Position numbers and translations under genes: made by a program
The notes under the pieces: generated by a model
Database searches by the model: none
What the model was told of the DNA's origin: nothing
What the model saw: only the letters and a program-made list of their open reading frames with translations
Part shown: positions 51,010 to 60,607 of the stretch, in pieces
Layout: each line of letters opens with the position of its first letter
How positions within the stretch are numbered: the first letter of the stretch is position 1
Source of the DNA: Rhizobium leguminosarum
GTDB taxonomy: Bacteria; Pseudomonadota; Alphaproteobacteria; Rhizobiales; Rhizobiaceae
Direction: 5' to 3'
NCBI RefSeq assembly: GCF_001652265.1
Contig: NZ_LWBS01000294.1
Coordinates: 1 to 64,000 of the forward strand
Length of the DNA: 64,000 nt

Positions 51010-52344
51010 TCATTTACCCGATGCAAAGAACCGGTTCTCCGGCCGCGGCAATCCGAGATGTTCGCGCAGCGTCGTGCCCTGATATTCGCTGCGGAACAGA
51101 CCGCGGCGCTGCAGCTCGGGAACCAGCCGGTCGGTGACGTCGAGGAGACCCTGCGGCAGATAGGGGAAGACGACGTTGAAACCATCCGAGCCTTCCTCAT
51201 CAAGCCAGCGTTCCATCTCGTCGGCGATGCTTGCCGGCGTGCCGACGAAGGCAAGGCCGGCATAGCCGCCATAGCGCTGTGCGAGCTGGCGCACCGTCAG
51301 TTTCTCTTCGGCGGCAAGTTTCAGAACCTGGGCGCGGCCGGTCTTGCTGGCATTGGTGTCGGGAATGTCTGATGGTAGCGGCGCGTCGGGATCGAAGCCG
51401 GACGCGTCATGGCCGAGCGCGATCGAAAGCGAAGCGATGGCGCTGTCGTAATGCACCAGACTATCGAGCGTGGCGCGTTTGGCGCGGGCCTCGTCGATGC
51501 TGTCGCCGACGATGATGAAGGCGGCGGGCAGGATCTTCAGATGGTCGCGGTTGCGGCCGATGGCTCCCATGCGACCCTTGATATCGGCATAGAGCGCCCT
51601 GCCCGCGGCAAGATCGCGCGGCGAACAGAAGACCATCTCGGCGGTCTCGGCGGCAAGCTGGCGGCCGGGGTCCGACTGGCCGGCCTGGACGATGACAGGC
51701 CAGCCCTGCGGCGGCCGGGCGATATTGAGCGGTCCGCGCACGCTCAATTCCTCGCCCTTGTGGCCGAGCACATGCATCTTTTCCGGATCGAAGAACAGGC
51801 CGCTTTCCCGGTCGCGGATGAAGGCATCGTCGGCGAAACTATCCCAGAGGCCGGTTACCACATCGTAGAATTCCCGGGCGCGATGATAACGCTCGCCATG
51901 CTCCACATGTTCGTCGAGGCCGAAATTGAGGGCGGCGTCGGGATTGGACGTCGTGACGATGTTCCAGCCGGCGCGGCCGCCGCTGATATGGTCGAGCGAG
52001 GCGAAACGACGAGCAATGTGATAGGGCTCGTCGAAAGTAGTGGAGGCGGTCGCAACGAGGCCGATGCGCTCCGTCACCGCCGCCAGCGCCGACAGTAGCG
52101 TGAAGGGCTCGAAGGAGGTGACGGTGTGGCTGCGGCGTAGCGCCTCGACCGGCATGTTGAGCACGGCAAGGTGATCGGCCATGAAGAAGGCGTCGAATTT
52201 CGCCCGCTCCAGCGCCTGCGCGAAGGACTTCAGATGGGCGAAATTGAAATTGGCGTCCGGATAAGAACCGGGATAGCGCCACGCGCCGGTATGCAGGCTG
52301 ACGGGACGCATGAAGGCGCCGAGGCGCAACTGCCGTGGGGTCAT
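51010..52344 (-). CDS. LLM-class flavin monooxygenase (NtaA/SnaA/DszA type) 1
   Basis: A 444-residue FMNH2-dependent monooxygenase of the NtaA/SnaA/DszA group. It begins TPRQLRLGAFMRPVSLHTGA, has KFDAFFMADHLAVLN, DHISGGRAGWNIVTTSNPDA and PVIVQAGQSDPGR, all group-specific. These enzymes need a separate flavin reductase, which is not present here. They cleave chelators, sulfones or similar compounds. The start at 52344 has GAGG six bases ahead. It converges on the lacI-type gene and is divergent from an SfnB/DszC-type gene. Confidence 0.9.
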   Translation of the reverse strand: MTPRQLRLGAFMRPVSLHTGAWRYPGSYPDANFNFAHLKSFAQALERAKFDAFFMADHLAVLNMPVEALRRSHTVTSFEPFTLLSALAAVTERIGLVATASTTFDEPYHIARRFASLDHISGGRAGWNIVTTSNPDAALNFGLDEHVEHGERYHRAREFYDVVTGLWDSFADDAFIRDRESGLFFDPEKMHVLGHKGEELSVRGPLNIARPPQGWPVIVQAGQSDPGRQLAAETAEMVFCSPRDLAAGRALYADIKGRMGAIGRNRDHLKILPAAFIIVGDSIDEARAKRATLDSLVHYDSAIASLSIALGHDASGFDPDAPLPSDIPDTNASKTGRAQVLKLAAEEKLTVRQLAQRYGGYAGLAFVGTPASIADEMERWLDEEGSDGFNVVFPYLPQGLLDVTDRLVPELQRRGLFRSEYQGTTLREHLGLPRPENRFFASGK

Positions 52345-52665
52345 GATTTTCCTCATGGATCGGGCAAGGCGGCCGCCTGCCCCGCATTGGGCGTTCTGTC
52401 TGAAGCCGCTGCAGCGACGCATCGGATATTGGTTACGTAGGAACTCGACGAATTCAAATCGAGGCCGGCTCCGCTAATTTCCGGTAGCGATTTCGGCGCT
52501 TTTCCGGCCACGTTTTCGCAGAACCGCCCGACTGAGACACTAATCGCGGCAGCCAGAAGCCGATAAGCAAACACTTTTCATTTTCCAGCGCATCTATAGA
52601 ATTTGTGCTCTTATGTCGGCGCTTAATTTCTTTCACCGATAGGCTCGTCAGAATTGGAGACATCG
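52345..52665. other. Divergent promoter region, no gene seen
   Basis: About 320 bases between two divergent flavin-enzyme genes. The right half (about 52545-52650) is AT-rich. No protein, RNA gene or clear operator is recognised. Both flanking genes could be controlled together here, for example by sulfur limitation (inference from gene content). Confidence 0.4.
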
Positions 52666-53883
52666 ATGAACACCGTGCTAAGGCAAGCAGATCAGATCCG
52701 GCCCGTGGCCGACCGTATCGGCAGCGATGATGAGGCGATCGCCACCGCCCGCAGACTGGCGGCACAATTTGCAGCACGCGCAGCCGAGCGCGATGCCGAC
52801 AGGATCCTGCCTTTTAGCGAACTCGATCTTCTCGCCCAGTCCGGCCTTCTGGCGATCACCGTGCCGGCGCAATATGGCGGGCTTGACGTCTCCAACGCCG
52901 TGCTTGCCGAGGTCACCGCGATCCTGTCTGAGGCGGACGGTTCGATCGGCCAGATCCCGCAGAACCATTTCTATATTCTCGAGGCGCTCAGAACCGACGG
53001 CGGCGAGGAGCAGCAGCGCTATTTCTTCGGCCGCGTGCTTGCCGGCGACCGTTTCGGTAATGCGCTGTCCGAGCGCGGCACTAAGACGGTCGGCCACTAC
53101 AACACGCGCATCACCCGCGACGGTCCGGGTTACCGGATCAACGGCCGCAAATTCTATTCGACCGGCGTCCTCTTCGCCGACTGGATCACCATCTTCGCGC
53201 TCGATCCTGAGGACCGGTTGACCATGGCGTTCGTGCCGAAGGGTACCGAAGGCGTCGAGATCGTCGACGACTGGGACGGTTTTGGCCAGCGCACCACCGG
53301 CAGCGGCACGACGATCCTCGACAATGTCTATGTCAGCGCCGATTCCGTGGTCTTCCATCACAAGGGTTTCGAGCGGCCGACGACGATCGGCTCCGTTGGC
53401 CAGATCATCCATGCCGGCGTCGATCTCGGTATCGCGCGGGCGGCCTTTGCCGAAACGCTGGAGTTCGTCAGGACGAAATCACGCCCCTGGATGGATAGCG
53501 GCCTTGAGCGTGCCTCAGACGATCCGCTGACGATCGTCAAGGTTGGCCAGATCGCCATCCGGCTGGAAGCCGCAACGGCTCTGGTGGAGCGCGCCGGGCA
53601 CAAGGTCGATGCCGCGCAGGTCGAGACGACGGAGGAAAAGGTGATCGCGGCCACGCTTGCAGTCGCTGCGGCGAAGGTGCTGACGACCGAAGTGGCGCTC
53701 GAGGCCTCGAACACACTTTTCGAGCTTGCCGGAACCTCGTCAGTACAAACAGGCCTCAACCTCGACCGCCACTGGCGCAATGCTCGCACCCATACGCTGC
53801 ACGATCCCGTGCGTTGGAAATATCACGTCGTCGGCAACTACCATTTGAACGGCGTAACGCCGCCGAAGAACGGCGCGCTCTGA
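52666..53883 (+). CDS. SfnB/DszC-family flavoprotein (acyl-CoA dehydrogenase fold) 1
   Basis: A 405-residue protein with the acyl-CoA dehydrogenase fold in the version used by SfnB and DszC flavin monooxygenases. SELDLLAQSGLLAITVPAQY near 51-70, GDRFGNALSERG, RINGRKFYSTGVLFADWITI and HWRNARTHTLHDPVRWKYHV near the C-terminus are group marks. SfnB-type enzymes act in sulfur acquisition from sulfones. The start at 52666 has GGAG seven bases ahead. A terminator follows, then a convergent paralogue. Confidence 0.88.
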   Translation: MNTVLRQADQIRPVADRIGSDDEAIATARRLAAQFAARAAERDADRILPFSELDLLAQSGLLAITVPAQYGGLDVSNAVLAEVTAILSEADGSIGQIPQNHFYILEALRTDGGEEQQRYFFGRVLAGDRFGNALSERGTKTVGHYNTRITRDGPGYRINGRKFYSTGVLFADWITIFALDPEDRLTMAFVPKGTEGVEIVDDWDGFGQRTTGSGTTILDNVYVSADSVVFHHKGFERPTTIGSVGQIIHAGVDLGIARAAFAETLEFVRTKSRPWMDSGLERASDDPLTIVKVGQIAIRLEAATALVERAGHKVDAAQVETTEEKVIAATLAVAAAKVLTTEVALEASNTLFELAGTSSVQTGLNLDRHWRNARTHTLHDPVRWKYHVVGNYHLNGVTPPKNGAL

Positions 53884-53902
53884 AATCTCACCTCTCCAAC
53901 CG

Positions 53903-53937
53903 AAAACCCCACCGCCGGTGCCGGCAGTGGGGTTTTT
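53903..53937. terminator. Bidirectional rho-independent terminator
   Basis: AAAACCCCAC and GTGGGGTTTT flank an inner GCCGG/CCGGC pair, giving a long hairpin with A-run and T-run ends. It lies between two convergent SfnB/DszC-type genes and can stop transcription from both sides. Confidence 0.85.
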
Positions 53938-53959
53938 GCTTGCGATGAAAGATGGCCGC

Positions 53960-55168
53960 TCAGCTATAGAGGCTGACTTCCGGTATCTTGTCGTTCAGCA
54001 CGAATTCACCGACTTCCTTCGCCTTGTAGAAGACGGGATCGTGCAGCGTATGGGTGCGGACATTGCGCCAGAACCGGTCGAAGCGGTATTTGTCGGCCGT
54101 CGAGCGCGCGCCCGTCAGTTCAAAGACGCGCGAGGTGATGTCGAGCGAGACGTGGGTGGCGTGGACCTTGGCGGCATAGGCTTCGGCCGCTGCCTCGCCG
54201 CGCTCACGCGCGGTGACGTCGCGGCCGCGGGCAAGGCCCGCCTGCACGGCTGATGCCGCGCTGTCGGCAAGGGCCGCAGAGGCCTTCACCGCGGCGGTGA
54301 ATTCGCCAACGCGTTCGAGGATATAGGGATCATCCGCTGCCCGCTCGACACCGGAAGTGATCCACGGCCGGGTCGTGTTGCGGACGTAATCGACGGCCGC
54401 CTGCAGCGCGCCTTCCGCGGTGCCGAGATAAAAGTTGACGAAGACCAGCTGGATGAACGGCGTGTTGAAGGTCGACAGCACCGGCGGCGCCACGTCGGGT
54501 GCAGCCGGCGCGCCGACGAAATCCTCCTCGTAAACGGGGAAATCATGAAATTCGACGCTGCCGCTGTCCGATAGGCGCTGGCCGATATTGTCCCAGTCGT
54601 CATTGGCGACGTAACCTTGCCGATTGGTCGGCACGGCGAAGCCGGCGATCTTGTCGTCGAGCGTCGCATTGGCATTGATATAGTCGGAGACCCGCGCCGC
54701 CGTGGAAAAGGACTTGCGTCCGTTCAGCACATAGCCATTGCCGCGGCGGGTGAGCACCAGCCCGGGATCGCGCGGATTGACGGCGGCCCCCCAATAGAGG
54801 TTCTTTGCGACCGTATCGCTGCCCAGCGCATGGGCGCGTGCGGCATCAAGTGCCCAATAGATGTATTGGCTGTTGACATAGTGGTAGCCGAGCAGCTGGC
54901 CGATCGAGCTCTCGCCACGGGCGAGAATGCGCACCAGCTTCAGCCCGTCGACCCAATCGAGGCCACCTCCGCCGACTTGCGTGGGATGCAGCGCATTGAG
55001 CAGCCCGGCATTCTTCAATTTGACGATCTCAGCGAGCGGCGGACGGCCTTCGCGGTCGAGGTCTGCGGCGCGCCGCGACAGGTCGGCAGAGATCTCCTCG
55101 GCACGGGCAAAGAGGCCTTCGCGCGTCGGGTTGCGGCTGGCCGCGAAGATGACATTGGATTGGCTCAT
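53960..55168 (-). CDS. SfnB/DszC-family flavoprotein 2
   Basis: A 402-residue paralogue of the gene at 52666 with the same fold and C-terminal FDRFWRNVRTHTLHDPVFYK block. It also shows NAGLLNALHPTQVGGGGLDW, GSDTVAKNLYWGAAVNPRD and VLNGRKSFSTAARVSDYINA. It differs enough to suggest another substrate. It is followed (upstream on its strand) by a sugar-type binding protein gene in the same direction, so the two may be one unit. Confidence 0.87.
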   Translation of the reverse strand: MSQSNVIFAASRNPTREGLFARAEEISADLSRRAADLDREGRPPLAEIVKLKNAGLLNALHPTQVGGGGLDWVDGLKLVRILARGESSIGQLLGYHYVNSQYIYWALDAARAHALGSDTVAKNLYWGAAVNPRDPGLVLTRRGNGYVLNGRKSFSTAARVSDYINANATLDDKIAGFAVPTNRQGYVANDDWDNIGQRLSDSGSVEFHDFPVYEEDFVGAPAAPDVAPPVLSTFNTPFIQLVFVNFYLGTAEGALQAAVDYVRNTTRPWITSGVERAADDPYILERVGEFTAAVKASAALADSAASAVQAGLARGRDVTARERGEAAAEAYAAKVHATHVSLDITSRVFELTGARSTADKYRFDRFWRNVRTHTLHDPVFYKAKEVGEFVLNDKIPEVSLYS

Positions 55169-55246
55169 GGGCGGAACTCCAATTCTCCAAAAAGATGATC
55201 CGGCGGGAGCCGCACGCTTCCGCCGGAAGGATCGAAGTGCGAGGTC

Positions 55247-56293
55247 TCAGAACAGCTTGTCCGGGATCCAGCTGGCGGTCGCCGCATCGCTCGTGCTGAA
55301 GGCCGGGATCTTTTCGGCCAGTTCCTCGATCGTCTTGACGCCGGCTGCGCGCAGGCTTTCCTGCGTCAGAAGCGTCGGCTTCACGGTGATCTGGTGGGGA
55401 ACCGTCTGCCCGGCGATTTCGAGTGCTGCGGCGCGAATGGAGACGGCGCCGACGACGGCCGGATTGGTCGCGACGGTCGCGACCCAAGGGCTGCCTTCCT
55501 CGGTGATTTCCTGGATATCGGCCGTCGACACGTCGGCCGAATAGATCTTGAGCTTGCTTGCTATGCCGAGATCATTGGCGGCGAGCTTCACGCCGCGGGC
55601 GAATTCGTCATAGGGGGCGAAGACGACCGAAATATCGGGATTGGCGGTGAGCACGGCCTTTGCCTGATCGGCGGTCGAAGTCGCCGTCGTGTCGCTGACA
55701 TTTCCGAAACGGGCCTTTTCGACCACGCCTTTATTGGCCGATTTGAACTTGTCCCAGACTTCGTTGCGGCGGTCGAGCGGCGCAAAGCCCGCTACATAGA
55801 CATAGCCGGCGTTGAAGCTGTTGCCGTTGTCCTTCACCACCTGTTCGAGCGCCAGTGATGCAAGCTCGTGATCGCTCTGCTCCACCTGCGGAATCTTGGG
55901 GTTGTTGAGGTTGACGTCGAAGGCCACGACCTTGATGCCCTTGTCGAGCGCCTGCTGCACGACGTCGCTAAGCGATTCCGGCAGGCCGTGATCGATGACG
56001 ATGCCGGAGACGCCGAGATTGATCGCCTGCAGGATCTGCTCGCGCTGTTCGGCGGCATCCTGCCGGCCGGGGAAGATGCGCAGATCGATATCCAGCGCCT
56101 TGGCCTGAGCTTCAGCCCCCGCCTGGTAGGCCTGGAAGAAATCGCCGGCCGAGATGTAGCTGATCAGCGCTACTTTGACGCCGCCTTTGTCGAAAGGGGC
56201 AGGAGCACCGGATAAACCGTCGGCTTTTGCGCCTTGAATGAAAATGAACGGAATGACGGCGGCAGACAGTGCGAGCCGTGCGAGGGATTTCAT
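55247..56293 (-). CDS. RbsB-type ABC substrate-binding protein
   Basis: A 348-residue periplasmic protein. MKSLARLALSAAVIPFIFIQ plus GAKADG is a signal peptide. The mature protein has the family 4 pattern: VKVALISYISAGDFFQAYQAG, GVSGIVIDHGLPESL and SVVFAPYDEFARGVKLAA. AGGA precedes the ATG. It is divergent from an ATPase-permease pair, which it should serve, and lies between that pair and an SfnB/DszC-type gene, so the ligand may not be a sugar. Confidence 0.88.
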   Translation of the reverse strand: MKSLARLALSAAVIPFIFIQGAKADGLSGAPAPFDKGGVKVALISYISAGDFFQAYQAGAEAQAKALDIDLRIFPGRQDAAEQREQILQAINLGVSGIVIDHGLPESLSDVVQQALDKGIKVVAFDVNLNNPKIPQVEQSDHELASLALEQVVKDNGNSFNAGYVYVAGFAPLDRRNEVWDKFKSANKGVVEKARFGNVSDTTATSTADQAKAVLTANPDISVVFAPYDEFARGVKLAANDLGIASKLKIYSADVSTADIQEITEEGSPWVATVATNPAVVGAVSIRAAALEIAGQTVPHQITVKPTLLTQESLRAAGVKTIEELAEKIPAFSTSDAATASWIPDKLF

Positions 56294-56528
56294 CGTCGCG
56301 TTCCTTCTAGCAAATCGGGGCGTCGTCTGACAGGTCTGGAAGCCCCTGCGACGCGTTGAATTATTAGATATAATCTCTATGTTTTTAGTAGAGTAAATGA
56401 TCCGATTTTACCGGCTGCGGGAGATTCTTTGTTCCCTGAGCGTGGCTCGCAGCGGAAAGGCGTGCCTGGAGTTCGACCGCCCGGACAGGGCACACTCCGG
56501 CTTCGATTACAGTCCCGGACCCTTGTCG

Positions 56529-58013
56529 ATGCCGCTTCTTCACATTGGAAATATCACCCGCAGTTTCGGGTCGACGCGGGCGCTTGCCGGCGCTGATTTT
56601 TCTATGGAACGCGGCGAGATCGTGGCGCTGATGGGCGCAAACGGCGCGGGCAAATCGACGCTGGTCAAGATCCTTTCCGGCGTGCTTCCGGCCGATGGCG
56701 GCATGGTCAGCCTCGATGGCCGCGCCTTTGCGCCGCGTAGCCCGGCCGAAGCGGCAAGGGCCGGGGTCGTCACGGTGCATCAGTCGACGGATCTCGTCGG
56801 CGCGGCCGGTCTGACCGTTGCCGATGCCCTGCTGCTCAACCGGTTTGCCGATCGCAGCACACCCTTCTTCGTCTCGCGCACCGGCATCCGCCGCGCCGCG
56901 CAGTCCATGCTCGATGCCGCCGGCTTCACCCTGCCGCTGGACCGCGATTTTGGCGAACTCACCAGCGCCGACCGGCAACTGGTGGCGATCGCCCGTGCGC
57001 TTGCCAACCGCGCCGACCTCCTCATCCTCGACGAGCCGACGGCGAGCCTTTCCGGAGAGGAAAGTCGCCGCCTCTTCGATATTCTGCTGAAGCTTCGCGA
57101 GCGGGGCCTAGCTATCCTCTATATCTCGCACCGTACCGCCGATCTTGAAGCCATCGCCGACCGCGCGCTCGTCATGCGCGGCGGCCGCGTCGTCGGCACC
57201 TTCGCGCGGCCGATCGATTTTTCGAGCGCCATCGAGACGATGATCGGCCGCAGACTGGATGCGGCTCGGCCGGATGCGCGGCCTGCGACCGGACCAGTGA
57301 TTTTCGAGATGCGCGATATCAGACTGCTCTCTGGGGCCGCCTCCTTCGATCTGTCATTGCATGAGGGCGAGGTGGTGGCGGTGACCGGTGTGCTCGGCGC
57401 CGGCAAGAGCCGGCTGTTGTCGGCGATCTTCGGGGTAACGGCGCTTGCCGGCGGTGCGATGTTCCTCGGCGGCCGGCCCTACCGGCCGAAAGGTCCGGCC
57501 GAAGCGATTGCATCGGGTGTCGCCATGGCGGCCGAAGACCGTCATCGTTCCTCGCTGATGCCACCGGCATGGCCCGGCCATTCGCTGTCGGCAACGATCA
57601 GCCTGCCGCATCTTGGCAAATGGTATCCGCGCGGTTTCCTCGTCGGCGGCCGCGAGCGACGCGAGGCCGAACAGGCGATCACTCGTCTCGGCATCAAGGC
57701 CGCAGGCCCGCTCGCCTCGATCTGGTCGCTGTCCGGCGGCAACCAGCAGAAGGCGGTGATCGCCCGGTGGGAGGCGGAACCAAGCCGGCTGCTGCTGCTC
57801 GACGAACCTTTCCAGGGTGTCGACGTCGGCGCCCGTCATGACATCATCCGGGCAATCCGCGCCCGCAGCGACCGGGCGACGCTGATTGCGACCTCCGACC
57901 CGGAGGAGGCCTATGAGGTGGCCGACCGCATCCTCGTCATCGACCGCCACGTGTTGAGGCATGCGGCAGACGGGGCCGCTCTTGCCTCCGCTATCCAGGG
58001 AATATCCGCATGA
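56529..58013 (+). CDS. Two-domain ABC ATPase (RbsA type)
   Basis: A 494-residue ATPase. Domain 1 has Walker A GANGAGKST, a divergent signature (LTSADRQLVAIARAL) and Walker B LLILDEPTASLS. Domain 2 has GVLGAGKSR, LSGGNQQK and LLLLDEPFQGVDVG. The start at 56529 (MPLLHIGNITRSFG) is by homology; no strong ribosome site is seen, and an upstream in-frame start at 56397 would add 44 unmatched residues. The stop overlaps the permease start by four bases. The region 56294-56528 is AT-rich near 56360-56395, with a TATAAT at 56369 that may be a -10 box. Confidence 0.9.
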   Translation: MPLLHIGNITRSFGSTRALAGADFSMERGEIVALMGANGAGKSTLVKILSGVLPADGGMVSLDGRAFAPRSPAEAARAGVVTVHQSTDLVGAAGLTVADALLLNRFADRSTPFFVSRTGIRRAAQSMLDAAGFTLPLDRDFGELTSADRQLVAIARALANRADLLILDEPTASLSGEESRRLFDILLKLRERGLAILYISHRTADLEAIADRALVMRGGRVVGTFARPIDFSSAIETMIGRRLDAARPDARPATGPVIFEMRDIRLLSGAASFDLSLHEGEVVAVTGVLGAGKSRLLSAIFGVTALAGGAMFLGGRPYRPKGPAEAIASGVAMAAEDRHRSSLMPPAWPGHSLSATISLPHLGKWYPRGFLVGGRERREAEQAITRLGIKAAGPLASIWSLSGGNQQKAVIARWEAEPSRLLLLDEPFQGVDVGARHDIIRAIRARSDRATLIATSDPEEAYEVADRILVIDRHVLRHAADGAALASAIQGISA

Positions 58014-59071
58014 CCACGATCGACGACGACACTCTTCCACAGGCAAACGCCCGGCCAGGGCCATCGCCGCAAGCCCATAGCAGCGGTCTTGCATCTCTCG
58101 GGGCATTTCTGCGGGCGGGCGCAGTGTTCATCCTGTTGGCACTGCTCGTCGTCGGCTTCACCATCGCCGAGCCCGCCTTCATCAATATTGCCAATCTGAT
58201 GAGCATCCTGCAGGCGGTGTCCGTCGTCGCCATTCTCGGCGCCGGCGTCACCGTCACGCTTGCTGTCGGCGGTTTCGACCTGTCGATCGGCGCGGTCGCC
58301 GCATCGAGCGTGATGACGGCGAGTTACGCGATGATCGTCTGGGGCCTTGATGCCTATGCGACGGTGCCGCTGGTGCTCGCCTTTGGCGCGCTGGTCGGTC
58401 TCGTCAACGCCTTCCTCATCGTCCGCTTGAAGGTCCCGGATCTCCTGGCGACGCTGGCGTTGATGTTTTTGCTTTCCGGCCTGCAACTGATCCCGACCGC
58501 CGGCCGGTCGATTTCGGCCGGCCTCACTTTGCCCGACGGATTGAAGGCGACTGGCGCCTACGATCCGGCCTTTTTGCTGATCGGCCGCTACAGCATCCTC
58601 GGCACCCTGCCCGTTTCCGTGGTGTTGATGGCGACGGTCGCCATCGCACTCTTCATTCTCACCGAACGCACCCGCATCGGCCGGCTGCTGTTTGCGACCG
58701 GCGGCAACGAGCTCGCGACCCGGCTTGCCGGCGCCTCGACGGTGCAGCTGAAGACGCTCGCCTATGTGCTATCGGGCACGTTGGCATCGCTCGGCGGCAT
58801 CGTCATCGCTGCCCGCGTCGGGCGCGGTGATATTTCCTCCGGCGGCTCGCTGCTGATGGATTCGGTCGCCGCCGCGCTGATCGGCTTCGCCGTCTTCAAC
58901 CTGCGGCGCCCTAACGTGCTCGGCACCATCGCCGGCGCCGTCTTCGTCGGCGTGCTGCTGAACGGCCTCACCATGCTGAACGCCCCTTACTACACCCAGG
59001 ATTTTGTCAAGGGCGCCGTGCTCGTCGGAGCCTTAGCGCTGACCTACGGCCTCGGCCGCAGCAATCCCTAA
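58010..59071 (+). CDS. RbsC-type ABC permease
   Basis: A 353-residue permease with about ten hydrophobic segments. LAVGGFDLSIGAVAASSVMT near 85-104 and LFATGGNELATRLAGASTVQ near 225-244 are typical of the ribose permease family. It overlaps the ATPase gene and is 16 bases ahead of a flavin monooxygenase gene on the same strand, tying this importer to the monooxygenase. Confidence 0.9.
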   Translation: MTTIDDDTLPQANARPGPSPQAHSSGLASLGAFLRAGAVFILLALLVVGFTIAEPAFINIANLMSILQAVSVVAILGAGVTVTLAVGGFDLSIGAVAASSVMTASYAMIVWGLDAYATVPLVLAFGALVGLVNAFLIVRLKVPDLLATLALMFLLSGLQLIPTAGRSISAGLTLPDGLKATGAYDPAFLLIGRYSILGTLPVSVVLMATVAIALFILTERTRIGRLLFATGGNELATRLAGASTVQLKTLAYVLSGTLASLGGIVIAARVGRGDISSGGSLLMDSVAAALIGFAVFNLRRPNVLGTIAGAVFVGVLLNGLTMLNAPYYTQDFVKGAVLVGALALTYGLGRSNP

Positions 59072-59087
59072 TTCCAAGGAAGAAAAC

Positions 59088-60485
59088 ATGACCCGCGAAA
59101 TCAGGCTGAACGCCTTCGACATGAATTGCGTCGGACACCAGTCGCCAGGGCTCTGGCGCCATCCCCGCGACAAGTCCTGGACCTATAAGGATCTCGACTA
59201 CTGGGTGCATCTGGCAAAGACTCTGGAGCGCGGCAAGTTCGACGGGCTGTTCATCGCCGACGTGCTCGGCGTCTACGATGTGCTGAACGGCAATGTTGAT
59301 GCCGCACTTCGCCATTCGGCTCAGGTGCCGGTCAACGACCCGCTGCAGCTGATCCCCACCATGGCCTACGAGACCGAGCATCTCGGCTTCGGCCTGACGG
59401 CGTCGCTCTCCTTCGAGCATCCTTATACCTTCGCCCGCCGCATCTCGACACTCGACCACCTGACCAAGGGGCGTGTCGGCTGGAATATCGTTACCTCCTA
59501 CCTCAACAGCGGCGCGCTCAATATCGGCCAGCCGGCGCAGACGAAGCATGATGACCGCTACGACCTTGCCGAGGAATATCTCGAGGTCTGCTACAAGCTC
59601 TGGGAGGGAAGCTGGGAGGACGGCGCCGTCGTCCGCGACCGGGAAAGCGGTATCTTCACCCATCCTGACAAGGTCCACCCGATCCGCCATTCCGGCAGGC
59701 ATTTCAACGTGCCCGGCATTCACTTGAGCGAACCCTCGCCGCAACGTACACCGGTGCTTTACCAGGCCGGCGCCTCGAGCCGCGGCAAGGACTTCGCCGG
59801 CGCCCATGCCGAATGCATCTTCGTCGCCTCTCCATCGAAGGCGGTGCTGAAGCGCTACGTCGCCAATGTCCGCGAGGCGGCCGAACGCGTCGGCCGGAAC
59901 CCGCGCGAAATCCTTGCCTTTAACCTGCAGACGGTGATCCTCGGCGAGACGGATGCGGAGGCGCAGCGGAAGTTCAACGAATACCGCAAATACGCCTCCT
60001 TCGAGGGTGCGCTGACGCTGATCTCCGGCTGGACCGGCATCGATTTCGGCCAGTTCGGGCCGGACGAGGTGCTGCGCCACCGCCATACCAATGCGGTGCA
60101 ATCGGCCGTCGAGACCTTCACGACAATCGATCCCACCAAGGAGTGGACGGTGCGCGAAATGGCCGATTGGGTCGGTATCGGCGGTTTCGGCCCTGTTTTC
60201 GTCGGCTCGCCGCAAACGGTCGCCGATCTGATGCAGGAATGGATCGAGGACACCGATGTCGACGGCTTCAATCTTGCCTATGCCGTGACGCCCGAGAGTT
60301 TCGAGGATGCCGTCGATCTGCTGGTGCCGGAACTGCAGAAGCGCGGCGTCTACAAGACCGACTACGCCAAGGGAACGCTGCGGGAAAAACTTGGGCGAGC
60401 GGGGCCGCGGCTCGTCGCGCCGCATCCCGGTGCCGCTTATCGCAATCTCTTCGGCGAGCCGGCACGTGTCGCGGCCATCGGCTGA
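59088..60485 (+). CDS. LLM-class flavin monooxygenase (NtaA/SnaA/DszA type) 2
   Basis: A 465-residue FMNH2-dependent monooxygenase, homologous to the one at 51010. It has REIRLNAFDMNCVGHQSPGL, KFDGLFIADVLGVYDV, TKGRVGWNIVTSYLNSGALN, VLYQAGASSRGKDFAGAHAE and DGFNLAYAVTPESFEDAVDL. AAGGAAG lies well placed before the ATG. It follows the RbsA/RbsC-type genes and precedes a peptide-type importer, so it probably acts on a compound supplied by one of them. Confidence 0.92.
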   Translation: MTREIRLNAFDMNCVGHQSPGLWRHPRDKSWTYKDLDYWVHLAKTLERGKFDGLFIADVLGVYDVLNGNVDAALRHSAQVPVNDPLQLIPTMAYETEHLGFGLTASLSFEHPYTFARRISTLDHLTKGRVGWNIVTSYLNSGALNIGQPAQTKHDDRYDLAEEYLEVCYKLWEGSWEDGAVVRDRESGIFTHPDKVHPIRHSGRHFNVPGIHLSEPSPQRTPVLYQAGASSRGKDFAGAHAECIFVASPSKAVLKRYVANVREAAERVGRNPREILAFNLQTVILGETDAEAQRKFNEYRKYASFEGALTLISGWTGIDFGQFGPDEVLRHRHTNAVQSAVETFTTIDPTKEWTVREMADWVGIGGFGPVFVGSPQTVADLMQEWIEDTDVDGFNLAYAVTPESFEDAVDLLVPELQKRGVYKTDYAKGTLREKLGRAGPRLVAPHPGAAYRNLFGEPARVAAIG

Positions 60486-60607
60486 GCGAATAATGGCTGG
60501 GTGACAAAAAATATCTCGCCCAGTCCAACCATTCGAATCTAACCTCTATGACAATTTGCATTTCGCCCTGATTATGGGCACCCGAATTTCACCGATCAGG
60601 AGGGGTC